Shown: positions 16,782-26,383, counted from the stretch's first letter. The stretch: 64,000 nucleotides of DNA from Marixanthomonas sp963974425 (GCF_963974425.1 NZ_CAXBCK010000012.1:16526-80525); one strand, 5' to 3'. Notes: a model not told the origin generated them from the letters alone. Made by a program: numbers and translations.

Positions 16782-19528
16782 GCTATCTCTTTTTCGGTAA
16801 ACGGTTTATTTGGGTTACAAATTTCAAGAATTAACCTTTTTAACTCATGAGTGAAAGTATCTAATGTTTCTTGCGTAATAATTTGATCTTTTGATCCGCC
16901 TCGGGCTTTTTCTCTTTTCCCGAATTTTAAAAATCCGCTGCTGAGGTTTTTAAACGAAATAATACCTGCTTCCGCATTATTAATAGGAATTTCTTTATTC
17001 ATCATTAACGCATACGCTAATACCTGAAATGCTTTACTGTATTTATAATCTAACGTTATTTCTTCCCAATCTACTAATTCTACATCACCTTGAGCTACCT
17101 TTCCTGTTTTATAATCGACAATGCGCAATTGGCCGTTGTATTCATCCACGCGATCTACTTTTCCTTTAATTTTTACTGGGAACGATAGCTCTGAAATTGC
17201 TACTTCAACCTCTAGATTATTTTCAATAGAAATTATTTTAATTTCATTTCCCGCTTCTATTTCTGAAATTTCTTGGTTGATGAAGTTCTCAATGTAGCGT
17301 TTGGCTACTTCAAAAATGATGAGGTTTTTCCCTTTATTGAAGGTTCCTCCTTTAAACGTTTTTTTAAATTGAGTGGTAACTTCTTCTTCAGTCTTCAATT
17401 TTAAAGTCTTTAAAATTTCTGAAGTTAATAATGTACCCTGAAGTGGTTTATAAAACTCTTCTAGTGTATCATGAACAATAGTACCAAGCGTGTTAGCAGC
17501 GACGGTTTCTTCCACTTCTTCGGTTTCATTGAGTCTTAATATTTTCTGAAAATAAAAGTCAATCGGATTCCGAATGTAGCTCGTAAGTGCTGAAGGGGAA
17601 AAGCCTTTTACAGCAATTTCCTGCAAACGTTGCATTACTGCCTCTGTCTTTTCAATGGTTTTTAATGTTTGTACAGTCGGTGTAATTTTAGGGGATAAAA
17701 TGGTTTTAGAAAGCGTATGGTTCTCTTGCTTTTCAATTTCCAATTGTAATAAAAAACGACTTTTTTCTCCCGTGTTTATGCCTTCAGAATGGTTATTGTA
17801 TAGTAAAGTAACATCCTTTGCACGTTGTAACATGTGGTAAAAGTGGTACGTGTAGATTGCATCTTTTTCAGTATAAAGCGGCAGGCTGAATTCCTTTTTT
17901 AAGTCGTAGGTAATAAACGAAGCGTTCGACTTTCCGGTAGGTAACACCCCTTCATTAACCGAAGTAACAATTATCGTTTCAAAATCGAGTACCCTAGTTT
18001 CTAAGACTCCCATAATCTGAAGACCTTCATACGCATCGCCTTCAAAATCCAGTGATGTGGTTGCAATGAGTTCGGTAAACAATCCTTGTACCGTTTTTAC
18101 TGAATCCAAATGTGAGTATGAGTCGTTCAGGGCATCAATCTTGCTAAAAACTTGATACAACTGATATAAGACAACACGTTCCACAGGGTTTTCTTGAAAC
18201 TCGCTTTTCAGCTTATTTAATACTTTTAAACAGTTGGTAATGGCTGTTTTACTATTGTTGTTCCAATCTTTAAATAAAAGTGACACAATATCAGTGTCTT
18301 CTTTATCTGAAAATTGCAGGATATCGTCAATAGTGAGGTGTGTTTTATTTTCGACATTAATTTTTGACGTTATTACTGAAGCGTTATTCAGCAACGAATT
18401 TCCTAACGGATGATTAATAAGCGACAGCACATCTTTATAATAAATTGTTTTAATTTTTTCTGAAGCAGCTTCAGAAGAGACGGAATGAAGAGTTAATGCA
18501 AGTTCAAAAAACAAGGTGGCTGGAAAATTTTTAAGCACGGTTCCCATCGTGACATTTACAGAATCTAAATTGTCTGGCAGTGAATGCAACACTGGGATTA
18601 ACAAGTTTTCATCGGCCAATACAATAGCGGTTGAATTTAGTTTTTCCTTTGAATAGGTTGCTAACAATTCACCTACATATTTTGCCTGTCCTATATTTTT
18701 CTGCACTTCGACAAAGCGGATATCTTTCTGCTCTTTAAAATGATTCGAAGTACCAAGAGGTGCGTTGTTTTCAAAATGCGACCAGTTCTTAAAATAGCGT
18801 CGTATAAAAAGAGAGGCGCTGTGTTTTGTGTCCTTTAAAAATGTCTCATCAGCATCCCAATATATTTCTGTATTACCTGTGTTTAGTAATTGCTGTATAA
18901 TATTTTGTTCAGCCGAGTTCAGCGCATTAAAGCCTATAAAAGCGTGTTTTTTACTAGGATTCTCACTTATGTAAGTATCAATTTTTTCTGAAGCGATTCG
19001 GTATACCAGTCCTTGATATGCTATCGATTCTTGAAGAAGCATTTCTTTTAAGTTGGTATACAGTTCTAAGAGGCTATTCCAAAACTGTAAGTATTTTTCT
19101 ATAAGTTCGGTTTTCTCTTCTTTCAAGTTCCACCGCTCCATTGTTTTTATACTTCCTAAGTAATTGAAGAAGTCTTTTGGATTTACTAAATAACGATCTA
19201 TTTCATTAAAATCGTTTAGTAAGGTAATTGCCCAAGTGTTGTAGTTTTCAAAACTTTCTTTTTCAGAAAATGAATCGGTATTTAAATAAACCTGATAGCT
19301 CTTAAAAAGAAGTTCTGTGCTATCTAATATAGAAAGACCTGAAACGGCTTCTATAAACTCTTCAATACTTATTATATGTGGTAAAAAAGAAGTCTTTTGT
19401 GCATGCTTGCTTAACTGGTTTTTAAGAAAGCCTCCAGCACGTTTACTGGGAAGTATAAGGGTAAGACCAGACAGGTCTTGGTGTTTTCGTTGTAGGCTAA
19501 ATAGGGTTTCTTCCAAGAATGTTTGCAT
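16778..19528 (-). CDS. PD-(D/E)XK nuclease family protein (AddB-like)
   Basis: 916-residue protein resembling the AddB subunit of AddAB/RecBCD-type end-processing complexes. The N-terminus has a degenerate helicase-like P-loop region (LPSKRAGGFL). The C-terminus carries a RecB-family nuclease: SALTSYIRNPIDFYFQ around residue 645, HDTLEEFY nearby and the catalytic IVDYKTGK around residue 800. The cysteines that hold an Fe-S cluster in Bacillus AddB are not visible (RNPIDFY where RCP is usual). The likely partner is the helicase at 22357-25503, with ompA and kbl in between. Co-transcribed with the downstream hydrolase (4-nt overlap). Confidence 0.85.
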   Translation of the reverse strand: MQTFLEETLFSLQRKHQDLSGLTLILPSKRAGGFLKNQLSKHAQKTSFLPHIISIEEFIEAVSGLSILDSTELLFKSYQVYLNTDSFSEKESFENYNTWAITLLNDFNEIDRYLVNPKDFFNYLGSIKTMERWNLKEEKTELIEKYLQFWNSLLELYTNLKEMLLQESIAYQGLVYRIASEKIDTYISENPSKKHAFIGFNALNSAEQNIIQQLLNTGNTEIYWDADETFLKDTKHSASLFIRRYFKNWSHFENNAPLGTSNHFKEQKDIRFVEVQKNIGQAKYVGELLATYSKEKLNSTAIVLADENLLIPVLHSLPDNLDSVNVTMGTVLKNFPATLFFELALTLHSVSSEAASEKIKTIYYKDVLSLINHPLGNSLLNNASVITSKINVENKTHLTIDDILQFSDKEDTDIVSLLFKDWNNNSKTAITNCLKVLNKLKSEFQENPVERVVLYQLYQVFSKIDALNDSYSHLDSVKTVQGLFTELIATTSLDFEGDAYEGLQIMGVLETRVLDFETIIVTSVNEGVLPTGKSNASFITYDLKKEFSLPLYTEKDAIYTYHFYHMLQRAKDVTLLYNNHSEGINTGEKSRFLLQLEIEKQENHTLSKTILSPKITPTVQTLKTIEKTEAVMQRLQEIAVKGFSPSALTSYIRNPIDFYFQKILRLNETEEVEETVAANTLGTIVHDTLEEFYKPLQGTLLTSEILKTLKLKTEEEVTTQFKKTFKGGTFNKGKNLIIFEVAKRYIENFINQEISEIEAGNEIKIISIENNLEVEVAISELSFPVKIKGKVDRVDEYNGQLRIVDYKTGKVAQGDVELVDWEEITLDYKYSKAFQVLAYALMMNKEIPINNAEAGIISFKNLSSGFLKFGKREKARGGSKDQIITQETLDTFTHELKRLILEICNPNKPFTEKEIA

Positions 19529-19540
19529 ACCCTAAAAATA

Positions 19541-19571
19541 AGAAACGCCCCCGATTTACGGAGGCGTTTCT
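19541..19571 (-). terminator. Intrinsic terminator after the OmpA gene
   Basis: AGAAACGCC / GGCGTTTCT inverted repeat (19541-19549 and 19563-19571) around a 13-nt loop, between the OmpA stop and the AddB-like start. It should isolate the abundant OmpA transcript. Confidence 0.75.
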
Positions 19572-19605
19572 GTTATTTATTTAATGAACATTATTTCATT
19601 ATCGT

Positions 19606-21006
19606 TTATTTATCTCTGTTCTTGTTAAGAGAGATTTCAACACGTCTGTTTTCTTGTCTTCCAGCAGCTGTATTGTTTGTAGCAACTGGTCTTTCTTCAC
19701 CATAACCTTCAGAAGTTAACCTGTTGTTAGGCATTCCGATTGTAGTCAAGTAATCTCTTACAGAAGCTGCTCTTTCTTTAGATAACTTCATGTTGTAAGA
19801 ATCACTACCTCTACTATCTGTGTGACCTTCAATATGGAATACTGTATTTGGGTATTCTTTCATAATGTCAGCAATGCTTTGTAATGAAGCATAAGACTCT
19901 TGACGGATAGAAGATTTGTTATAATCGAACAAGATTGTTTTAGAATACTCGTTGATTTCTTTAATTACTTCTACAGTAACTTCTGGACAACCGTTGTTTG
20001 CAACAGTACCAGCAACGTCAGGACATTGGTCATCTTTGTCTAATACACCGTCACCATCTCTATCTTCGAAAGGACAACCGTTATTAGATGCAGGACCTGC
20101 TTCGTTTGGACATTCATCATCACCATCAGCGATACCATCACCGTCAGCATCAGGACAACCGTTTAATTCGGCTAAACCAGCTACAGTTGGACAAGCATCT
20201 TGAGGATCAGCGATTCCGTCACCGTCAGTATCAGGACAACCGTTAAACTCAGCTAAACCAGCAGTTTCTGGACAAGCATCGTTTCTGTCTTCGATTCCGT
20301 CACCGTCAGTATCAGGACATCCATTAAATTCTGGAAGACCAGGAGTTTCTGGACATTCATCATTTTGGTCGTAGATTCCGTCACCGTCAGTGTCTTTTCC
20401 ACCAAACTTAAATACAATACCAGCAGAATGTTGGAAATGCTTTACTCCGTAATCATCTTCAAATGCGTGCTTATAAGTTGTTTGTAGGTTTAAGGCTATG
20501 TTTTCAGCAAACCAGATTTTAACACTAGCTAAACCGTTAGCTGTTCCAAATCCGATGTCATCAACCCAAGTGTAACCACCACCAACACCAATAGATGGGT
20601 CAAACCATCCACCAGGACCGTTGATAAGGTCTCTAAAGCTATATCTAATTTCACCATCAGCAGCGTAGTAACTTAAGTCATCTACACTTACATCACCTAC
20701 TTTATCTATTCTGTTAATAGAACCTACTGCAGAAAAAGTAAAACCACTACCAACATATCTGCTGATTGCAATTTTAGATACTGAAGGTAAAATGTTCCAG
20801 TGATCATTTACATTGTAAAATTCTTCAAAAAGCTCTCCTCTCATAGGAGAAGATACAGATTGGCCATCCTCTAGACCAACGGGAAAGACGTCAACAGCAT
20901 TGACACCAATCTCAAAAGCCCAAGGGTTGTTTTCGTCTTGTGCGTTCGCTACGCCAATACCCATAAATAGGATGGCAGCAACTAATAAACTGTTAAGATG
21001 TTTCAT
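19606..21006 (-). CDS. OmpA family outer-membrane protein with thrombospondin type-3 repeats
   Basis: 466-residue outer-membrane protein that anchors the outer membrane to peptidoglycan. The signal peptide (MKHLNSLLVAAILFMGIGVA, then NAQ) precedes an N-terminal beta-barrel (to about residue 200). Five Asp-rich calcium-binding TSP3 units of about 27 residues (D-x-DGDGI-x-D-x-x-D-x-CP...NGCP) follow. The C-terminal OmpA/MotB peptidoglycan-binding domain has IEGHTDSRGS and ERAASVRDYL. A near-perfect consensus promoter lies upstream and a terminator downstream, as expected for an abundant single-gene transcript. Confidence 0.95.
   Translation of the reverse strand: MKHLNSLLVAAILFMGIGVANAQDENNPWAFEIGVNAVDVFPVGLEDGQSVSSPMRGELFEEFYNVNDHWNILPSVSKIAISRYVGSGFTFSAVGSINRIDKVGDVSVDDLSYYAADGEIRYSFRDLINGPGGWFDPSIGVGGGYTWVDDIGFGTANGLASVKIWFAENIALNLQTTYKHAFEDDYGVKHFQHSAGIVFKFGGKDTDGDGIYDQNDECPETPGLPEFNGCPDTDGDGIEDRNDACPETAGLAEFNGCPDTDGDGIADPQDACPTVAGLAELNGCPDADGDGIADGDDECPNEAGPASNNGCPFEDRDGDGVLDKDDQCPDVAGTVANNGCPEVTVEVIKEINEYSKTILFDYNKSSIRQESYASLQSIADIMKEYPNTVFHIEGHTDSRGSDSYNMKLSKERAASVRDYLTTIGMPNNRLTSEGYGEERPVATNNTAAGRQENRRVEISLNKNRDK
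19983..20394 (-). repeat. In-frame 81-bp tandem repeats encoding TSP3 units
   Basis: About five diverged 81-bp units inside the OmpA gene, each encoding an Asp-rich calcium-binding segment ending in NGCP. They account for the repeated 'ccgtcagtatcaggacaacc'-like DNA here. Confidence 0.85.
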
Positions 21007-21040
21007 ATTCGATTGTTTAATTTTTAAGTGTTAATTAGAG

Positions 21041-21071
21041 CAAAAGTAAGTTCTTATTACTTATAAACAAA
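21041..21071 (-). promoter_or_regulatory. Near-perfect Bacteroidota consensus promoter for the OmpA gene
   Basis: On the minus strand TTTG (21068-21071), exactly 19 nt, then TACTTTTG (21041-21048): both boxes match TTTG-N19-TAnnTTTG. The ATG is 34 nt downstream of the -7 box. It is the clearest promoter in the window. Confidence 0.85.
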
Positions 21072-21125
21072 GTCAAATCTATTAAATTTTTCATAAATAC
21101 AAAGCCTTTTGCCCCCAAATTTAAT

Positions 21126-22328
21126 TTATTCAGTCTTAATAATATCTAGTTTTTTACCCACTTTAATAAAAGCATTTATTGCTTTGTCCAGTTGGTCATT
21201 TGTGTGAGCAGCAGATAATTGCACTCTTATTCTCGCTTTCTCTTTTGGTACTACCGGGTAGAAAAAACCGATAACGTAGATGCCTTCTTCCAGCAACATA
21301 TCGGCCATGTCTTGTGATAGCTTTGCATCATATAACATGACAGGAACAATAGCAGAATCTCCATCGATAATATCAAAACCTGCTTCTTTTATTCCTTTTT
21401 TAAAGTATGCTGTATTTTCTTGTAGACGATCTCTCAGTGTAGTATCGGTATCAAGCATATCAAACACCTTAATAGAGGCTCCAACAATTGCCGGTGCCAA
21501 TGAGTTTGAAAATAGATATGGACGCGATCGCTGGCGAAGCATTTCGATAATCTCTTTTTTACCAGTAGTGTAACCGCCCATAGCGCCACCTAAAGCTTTA
21601 CCTAATGTACCCGTTATTATATCTACACGATCCATAACTCCTTTTTCTTCTAAGGTTCCACGGCCTGTTTTACCAATAAATCCAGTAGCATGGCATTCAT
21701 CAATCATAACCAAAGCATCATATTTATCGGCTAGATCACAGATTTTATCTAATGGTGCTACTAAACCATCCATAGAAAATACACCGTCGGTAACGATAAT
21801 CTTAAAACGAGCTCCATTTTCATTAGCTTTAATTAATTGCTCTTCAAGCTCATCCATATTGCTATTTTGGTAGCGATACCGAGCAGCTTTACATAAACGA
21901 ACGCCGTCGATAATAGAAGCGTGGTTTAAGGAATCTGAAATAATTGCGTCTTCCTTCGTCAATAAAGGTTCAAAAACACCACCGTTTGCATCAAAGCAAG
22001 CTGCGTATAATATAGTGTCTTCCGTTTGGTAAAAATCGGCTATTTTATGTTCCAGCTCTTTATGAATGTCTTGCGTTCCGCAAATAAACCGAACAGACGA
22101 CATACCAAAACCGTGCGTATCCATCGCGTCCTTGGCTGCTTGTATAACGTCTGGGTGCGAAGAAAGCCCCAAATAGTTATTCGCGCAAAAGTTGATCACT
22201 TCTTGTCCTGTCGAAATTGTAATAGCGGCATCTTGCGGAGAGGTGATGATGCGCTCTTTTTTAAATAATCCGTCGTTTTTTATTTCCTGAAGTTCTTCTT
22301 GCAGGTGTTCTTTAATTTTTCCGTACAT
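21126..22328 (-). CDS. kbl: Glycine C-acetyltransferase (2-amino-3-ketobutyrate CoA ligase)
   Basis: PLP enzyme that joins glycine and acetyl-CoA to 2-amino-3-ketobutyrate, or cleaves it in threonine catabolism. It has 400 residues, the alpha-oxoamine synthase length. The PLP lysine is in GTLGKALGGAMGGY (about residue 247); IDECHATGF and SMDGLVAPL are family signatures, and FCANNYLGLSSHP is the glycine-rich N-terminal segment. Related synthases such as BioF share this fold; the sequence pattern fits KBL best. No threonine dehydrogenase is next to it. It follows the helicase gene by 28 bp. Confidence 0.92.
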   Translation of the reverse strand: MYGKIKEHLQEELQEIKNDGLFKKERIITSPQDAAITISTGQEVINFCANNYLGLSSHPDVIQAAKDAMDTHGFGMSSVRFICGTQDIHKELEHKIADFYQTEDTILYAACFDANGGVFEPLLTKEDAIISDSLNHASIIDGVRLCKAARYRYQNSNMDELEEQLIKANENGARFKIIVTDGVFSMDGLVAPLDKICDLADKYDALVMIDECHATGFIGKTGRGTLEEKGVMDRVDIITGTLGKALGGAMGGYTTGKKEIIEMLRQRSRPYLFSNSLAPAIVGASIKVFDMLDTDTTLRDRLQENTAYFKKGIKEAGFDIIDGDSAIVPVMLYDAKLSQDMADMLLEEGIYVIGFFYPVVPKEKARIRVQLSAAHTNDQLDKAINAFIKVGKKLDIIKTE

Positions 22329-22356
22329 AATGTCTGTTTTTTTTCAAGTAACAAAG

Positions 22357-25300
22357 TTAGGCTTTATTTATAAGTATGCCATTTTCTGAAGTATAAACCA
22401 AGATTTTTTCAGCAATCTTAAAATTCATTTCTGAAAGCGCTGCTGCATATTGGTTTATTTGAATCCTGTGTTTTTGAGATTGACTTCCCGTTTTATAATC
22501 TATAATACTTACGCTACCGTCGGGATGAAAATTTAAACGGTCGGGACGTAATATTTTTCCTTCTGAAGTAATTAAATCTCGTTCGTTTTCTACTTTTTCG
22601 GAAGGTTGAAATAAGTGGTTTAACTTCTCGTCTTGTATTAAAGCATCAACCGCTTCTTTTAAAATTTTAAAATCGCTTTCTGAAACAATCGCTCGTTTTT
22701 TTATATTCTTTAATATTTCCGAAGCATCGTTTTCATATTTAATTTCAGCCATTGTATCGTGAAAAAGATTTCCACTTAAAATAGCAGCTTCGGTTTCGGT
22801 GTCCCAAAGCAATGCTTCTTTGGTTACAATATTCAAGTTACGGCTTGTTGGTGAAGTGTTGATGTATGTAGGCGCAACCGTTTCAGTAATATTTTCTTCT
22901 TCTTTTAGTTCTTTCCGTGTTTTTTCACCAAATTGATATAACAATTGGTCATCGTTCCATTTCTGTCCATGTTTAAGGTATTCTACAAACAACTGACTAA
23001 AATCCTTAGGTTGATCTTTTACGCTGCTTGGCTTTTCAGAAAAAATATAGAGCTGATCAACAGGCCTTGTCAGGGTAACATATAGTAGGTTTAAATTGTC
23101 GAGTTCTAATGTGTTTCTGCGGTCTGCGTAAATTTTAGCACCTTCTTCGCCAAATTCTGCTACACTACTATTAAAATTAATTACCGCTTCTTCAAAACCG
23201 AAATCGTTTTCAGGGGCTTTAAACCACGTTTTTGGTTCTATTTCTTTGTATAAATCGGTTTCAGCAAACGGGAATAGTACAATAGGAAATTCTAATCCTT
23301 TTGCTTTATGGATGGTCATTAATCGCACTGCTCCGGTAGTTTCGGCAGCGGCAACCGAAACTTTTTCTTTTTTGGTTTCCCAATATTCTAGAAAGGCCAT
23401 TTTTGACGCTAATGGTTGTTGTTCAAACTCATAAACCAAATCCATAAATCCGAAGAGATAGGCGTCGGCACTCGGTTCTAACTTAAATTGACGAATGCAA
23501 TACTCAAAAGCTTCGTATAAAGAAACTGAATGTATAAAACTGGAATTAAAATCGATGTTGTATTGCTGTAAGAGTTGCGTTACTTCTTCCGCAGGTTGGT
23601 TTAAAAATTGAGTGAAAAATGTATGTTTTTCTTCTGAAATAGAAAGATGTTCGTGAATAAAATCGAACATATTGATTTTTGCCTCTTCATTTTCAGGTTG
23701 TAAGGAATAAATAAGCGTCTGAATTAATCCTTGAACCAAGGGCGAGGATTGAAGCAATAACGTTTCAGAAGAAATAATTGAAATCCCGTTTTCCATAAGC
23801 CAAGAGCCTAATGCAATTCCCTCTTTTTTGCGACGTGTTAAAATACAAATATCTTGTTCTTGGTAACCGTGGGCTTTTACTTCGTTAATGGTTTGTAAAA
23901 CCAATTCTGCATAGCTTTCTTCTTTTTCTGTAGCCGATTGTTTTTCAATAAACTCAATCTGTACATAGCCTCCGTCTTTTTTATTGGGCTTTTGCTGGTT
24001 TCCTATTTTGTATAAATGTGTATGTTCGGCATCGCCGAAGTATTTTGAAACAAACGTAAAAAATGAATTATTAAACGTGATAATCTCTTTACAACTTCTG
24101 TAATTGGTGTCTAAGGTTTCTACCTCGGCTTTTGAAACAGCAAAAGGTGTTTTGCCGCCATATAAATCCATAAACTGTTCAGGTTTACCACCTCGCCAAC
24201 GATAAATAGATTGTTTGGCATCGCCTACCAATAACAGCGAGCCTGCTTCTTCACTTGCTACTTGTTGCGATAATGCGTTTTCAATTAAAGGAATTAAATT
24301 TTCCCATTGCAATTCGGAAGTATCTTGAAATTCATCAATAAAATAATGACGGTATTTTTCTCCCAACCGTTCATAAATAAAAGGCGCAGGCTGGTTTTTT
24401 ATTTCTTTATTAATGATGGAATTAAATTCTGAAATAGGCAAGATGTTTTTCTCTTCCTTAATAGTTTCAATTTCCTGCTGCACCAAATTGATAACCGAAA
24501 GCGGGGTGAGGTTTTTTACTATGGAATTAATTAACTGTAGCTGAAATACCAACTTTTTACTCGTTGAAAAAGCGGAAACCAATTCTGGTGCTAATCCGTC
24601 CATAATATTGCTTTCTGGGGGTTTTATACGTCCTGGGTATAAGGGTTTTTCGCCTAAGGTTTCTTGCCATTTGGCGCCGTACGGAACATCAAAATTGCCT
24701 TCAGAAAGCTTTACAAAATAGTTGTATAAATATTTCCCGCTGAAGTGGCTTTCATCCAATCCGTTGTCAGCTATTGTTTTAAGGGTAATGGAAGCAACTT
24801 GTATTATGTTTTCTGAAAGTTGTTTTTGTTGTTTCAGCAAATGCTTTTTAAACGAAAGAAAATTGTCGAGGGATTGTAGCTTTAGTTTTTTAATGTGTTT
24901 GGCTTCATTTTCAGAAAAAAGCAAAGAAGAAGCTTTGGTAATATCTAGGGCAATATCCCACGATTTATCATTATCTGTTTTTTCAAGTGCGAAGTCCAAT
25001 AAGACGTTGGTGATTTTTTTATCGTCGCCCGCTTTGCTAATTAATTGATCTACGGATTCAGACAATAATTGATCTGTATCTAGACTCACTTCAAAATTTG
25101 AAGAAAGTTTTAAGTCACGAGCAAAAGTTCGAAGTAATTGATGGTTAAAGCGATCAATGGTTTCTACGCTAAAAGCCGAATAATGATGCAATAAATGCTT
25201 TATAATTGCTTTTGAAGTAATTTGAATTTCCTCAAGACTCATTCCTGTTTCAGAAGCAAGAAGCGTCATCATATCCGATGGACATGAAAGAGATGTTTCC

Positions 25301-25503
25301 GAGGAAAAAGAAACTAAATTTGAAATAATCCGCTGTTTCATTTCGGCAACCGCTTTATTGGTAAAGGTTATCGCCAATAGATTTTTATAGCTTCCTTCAT
25401 TTTTTGAAAGTAGTAAACGGCTTAGATATTCTTTTACTAGGGTGAAAGTTTTACCGCTTCCTGCGGCAGCGTTGTAAATAGTGAATGGCGAAGTTGTTTT
25501 CAA
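22357..25503 (-). CDS. UvrD/REP-type helicase with C-terminal PD-(D/E)XK nuclease (AddA-like)
   Basis: 1048-residue helicase-nuclease of the AddA/RecB class for double-strand-break end resection. Walker A is NAAAGSGKT at residues 11-19, Walker B IDEFQDTSE near 390, motif III GDAKQSIYRWRGG follows, motif V is MTIHKAKGLEFP and motif VI is LLYVTLTRPVDQLYI. The C-terminal nuclease motif SIIDYKTG is near residue 1015. It begins at TTG: Walker A lies so close to the N-terminus that no later start is possible, and no ATG lies upstream in frame. Its probable partner is the AddB-like protein at 16778-19528. Confidence 0.9.
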   Translation of the reverse strand: MKTTSPFTIYNAAAGSGKTFTLVKEYLSRLLLSKNEGSYKNLLAITFTNKAVAEMKQRIISNLVSFSSETSLSCPSDMMTLLASETGMSLEEIQITSKAIIKHLLHHYSAFSVETIDRFNHQLLRTFARDLKLSSNFEVSLDTDQLLSESVDQLISKAGDDKKITNVLLDFALEKTDNDKSWDIALDITKASSLLFSENEAKHIKKLKLQSLDNFLSFKKHLLKQQKQLSENIIQVASITLKTIADNGLDESHFSGKYLYNYFVKLSEGNFDVPYGAKWQETLGEKPLYPGRIKPPESNIMDGLAPELVSAFSTSKKLVFQLQLINSIVKNLTPLSVINLVQQEIETIKEEKNILPISEFNSIINKEIKNQPAPFIYERLGEKYRHYFIDEFQDTSELQWENLIPLIENALSQQVASEEAGSLLLVGDAKQSIYRWRGGKPEQFMDLYGGKTPFAVSKAEVETLDTNYRSCKEIITFNNSFFTFVSKYFGDAEHTHLYKIGNQQKPNKKDGGYVQIEFIEKQSATEKEESYAELVLQTINEVKAHGYQEQDICILTRRKKEGIALGSWLMENGISIISSETLLLQSSPLVQGLIQTLIYSLQPENEEAKINMFDFIHEHLSISEEKHTFFTQFLNQPAEEVTQLLQQYNIDFNSSFIHSVSLYEAFEYCIRQFKLEPSADAYLFGFMDLVYEFEQQPLASKMAFLEYWETKKEKVSVAAAETTGAVRLMTIHKAKGLEFPIVLFPFAETDLYKEIEPKTWFKAPENDFGFEEAVINFNSSVAEFGEEGAKIYADRRNTLELDNLNLLYVTLTRPVDQLYIFSEKPSSVKDQPKDFSQLFVEYLKHGQKWNDDQLLYQFGEKTRKELKEEENITETVAPTYINTSPTSRNLNIVTKEALLWDTETEAAILSGNLFHDTMAEIKYENDASEILKNIKKRAIVSESDFKILKEAVDALIQDEKLNHLFQPSEKVENERDLITSEGKILRPDRLNFHPDGSVSIIDYKTGSQSQKHRIQINQYAAALSEMNFKIAEKILVYTSENGILINKA

Positions 25504-25571
25504 GCTGTTTTTTATTTAAAAGTAGCGAATCGTGTGTGTATTTGCACAAATAATCAATATAATCTATATGG

Positions 25572-25596
25572 TTATAAAATCTTATAAATTTTATAA
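25572..25596. promoter_or_regulatory. Triple TTATAA palindromic array upstream of sod
   Basis: Inverted repeat TTATAAAAT (25572-25580) and ATTTTATAA (25588-25596) with a 7-nt centre that itself holds TTATAA, giving TTATAA at 25572, 25582 and 25591. It lies about 25 bp upstream of the sod -7 element and resembles Fur/PerR-type AT-rich operators. The region is AT-rich, so chance is a real alternative. Confidence 0.4.
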
Positions 25597-25619
25597 CATT
25601 TTTTATGTCTTCTTCTGCG

Positions 25620-25627
25620 TACCTTTG
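25620..25627 (+). promoter_or_regulatory. Candidate -7 element for superoxide dismutase
   Basis: TACCTTTG matches TAnnTTTG and lies 47 nt upstream of the ATG. No convincing TTTG is present at the -33 position, as might be expected for a regulated promoter. Confidence 0.55.
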
Positions 25628-25674
25628 ATAATGAACATAACAAAAAAATATAAATAACTAAAAACGATATAATT

Positions 25675-26283
25675 ATGGCTTTCGAATTACCGAAATTACA
25701 ATACTCATTTGATGCATTAGAACCACATATTGATGCTAAGACTATGGAAATCCATCATGATAAACACCATAATGGATATACCAATAAATTAAATGCAGCG
25801 ATTGAAGGAACCGACCAAGAAGGAAAAACAATCGAAAATATTTTGAACAATCTTGATATGGACGATAAAGCCGTTCGTAATAACGGTGGTGGTTTTTATA
25901 ACCATAAACTATTTTGGGAAATAATGTCTCCAAACGGGGGTGGAAAACCTTCAGGTGCATTAGCCGAAGCAATTAACAGTGCGTATGGAAGCTTTGAAGA
26001 TTTTAAAGAGAAATTTTCTACAGCAGCGAAAGGTCAGTTTGGATCTGGATGGGCTTGGCTTTGTGTTCACGAAGGTGGTAAAGTAGAAGTTTGTTCTACA
26101 CCTAACCAAGACAATCCACTAATGCCTGGAGTAGGTTGTGGTGGAACACCAATACTTGGGTTAGATGTTTGGGAACACGCGTATTACCTAAATTACCAAA
26201 ACCGCAGACCTGATTACGTAAACGCATTCTTTAATGTGATAGATTGGGATGAAGTATCAAAACGATATGAGCAGAATAAATAA
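25675..26283 (+). CDS. Superoxide dismutase (Fe/Mn)
   Basis: Cytoplasmic enzyme that dismutates superoxide to hydrogen peroxide and oxygen. Metal ligands are visible as His27 (IHHDKHH), His77 (GGGFYNHKLFW), and Asp164 and His168 (DVWEHAYYLNYQNRRPDY). 202 residues and the GGTPILGLDVWEHAYY block are standard for the Fe/Mn family; the motifs alone do not settle iron versus manganese. Monocistronic, with a -7 element upstream and a perfect terminator 20 bp downstream. The neighbouring TTATAA array suggests metal- or peroxide-responsive control. Confidence 0.95.
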   Translation: MAFELPKLQYSFDALEPHIDAKTMEIHHDKHHNGYTNKLNAAIEGTDQEGKTIENILNNLDMDDKAVRNNGGGFYNHKLFWEIMSPNGGGKPSGALAEAINSAYGSFEDFKEKFSTAAKGQFGSGWAWLCVHEGGKVEVCSTPNQDNPLMPGVGCGGTPILGLDVWEHAYYLNYQNRRPDYVNAFFNVIDWDEVSKRYEQNK

Positions 26284-26302
26284 GTAGAGTTTATATAAAA
26301 TC

Positions 26303-26334
26303 AAAAAACCCTCTTAATATTAAGAGGGTTTTTT
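26303..26334 (+). terminator. Terminator after superoxide dismutase
   Basis: Perfect 32-bp palindrome: AAAAAACCCTCTTAAT at 26303-26318 and its complement at 26319-26334, followed by more Ts. Confidence 0.92.
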
Positions 26335-26358
26335 TTATCAATTTTTAATTAGATTTTC

Positions 26359-26383
26359 AATTTGGTACATAAAAAAGGTGAAC
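26359..26383 (+). repeat. Degenerate fragment of the 115-bp repeat
   Basis: AATTTGG-taCATAAAAAAGGTGAAC matches the left half of the hairpin in the two full copies, with two substitutions and one missing A in the A-run. The right half is replaced by unrelated sequence with its own small hairpin. Confidence 0.6.

Noticed and set aside
19983..20394. Regular ~81-bp repeats as a possible CRISPR-like array
   Set aside because: The repeats are in frame, encode Asp-rich TSP3 calcium-binding units and have no spacers.
16778..25503. Helicase and nuclease genes as an anti-phage defence island
   Set aside because: They fit AddAB-type repair enzymes, are surrounded by housekeeping genes and show no foreign composition.
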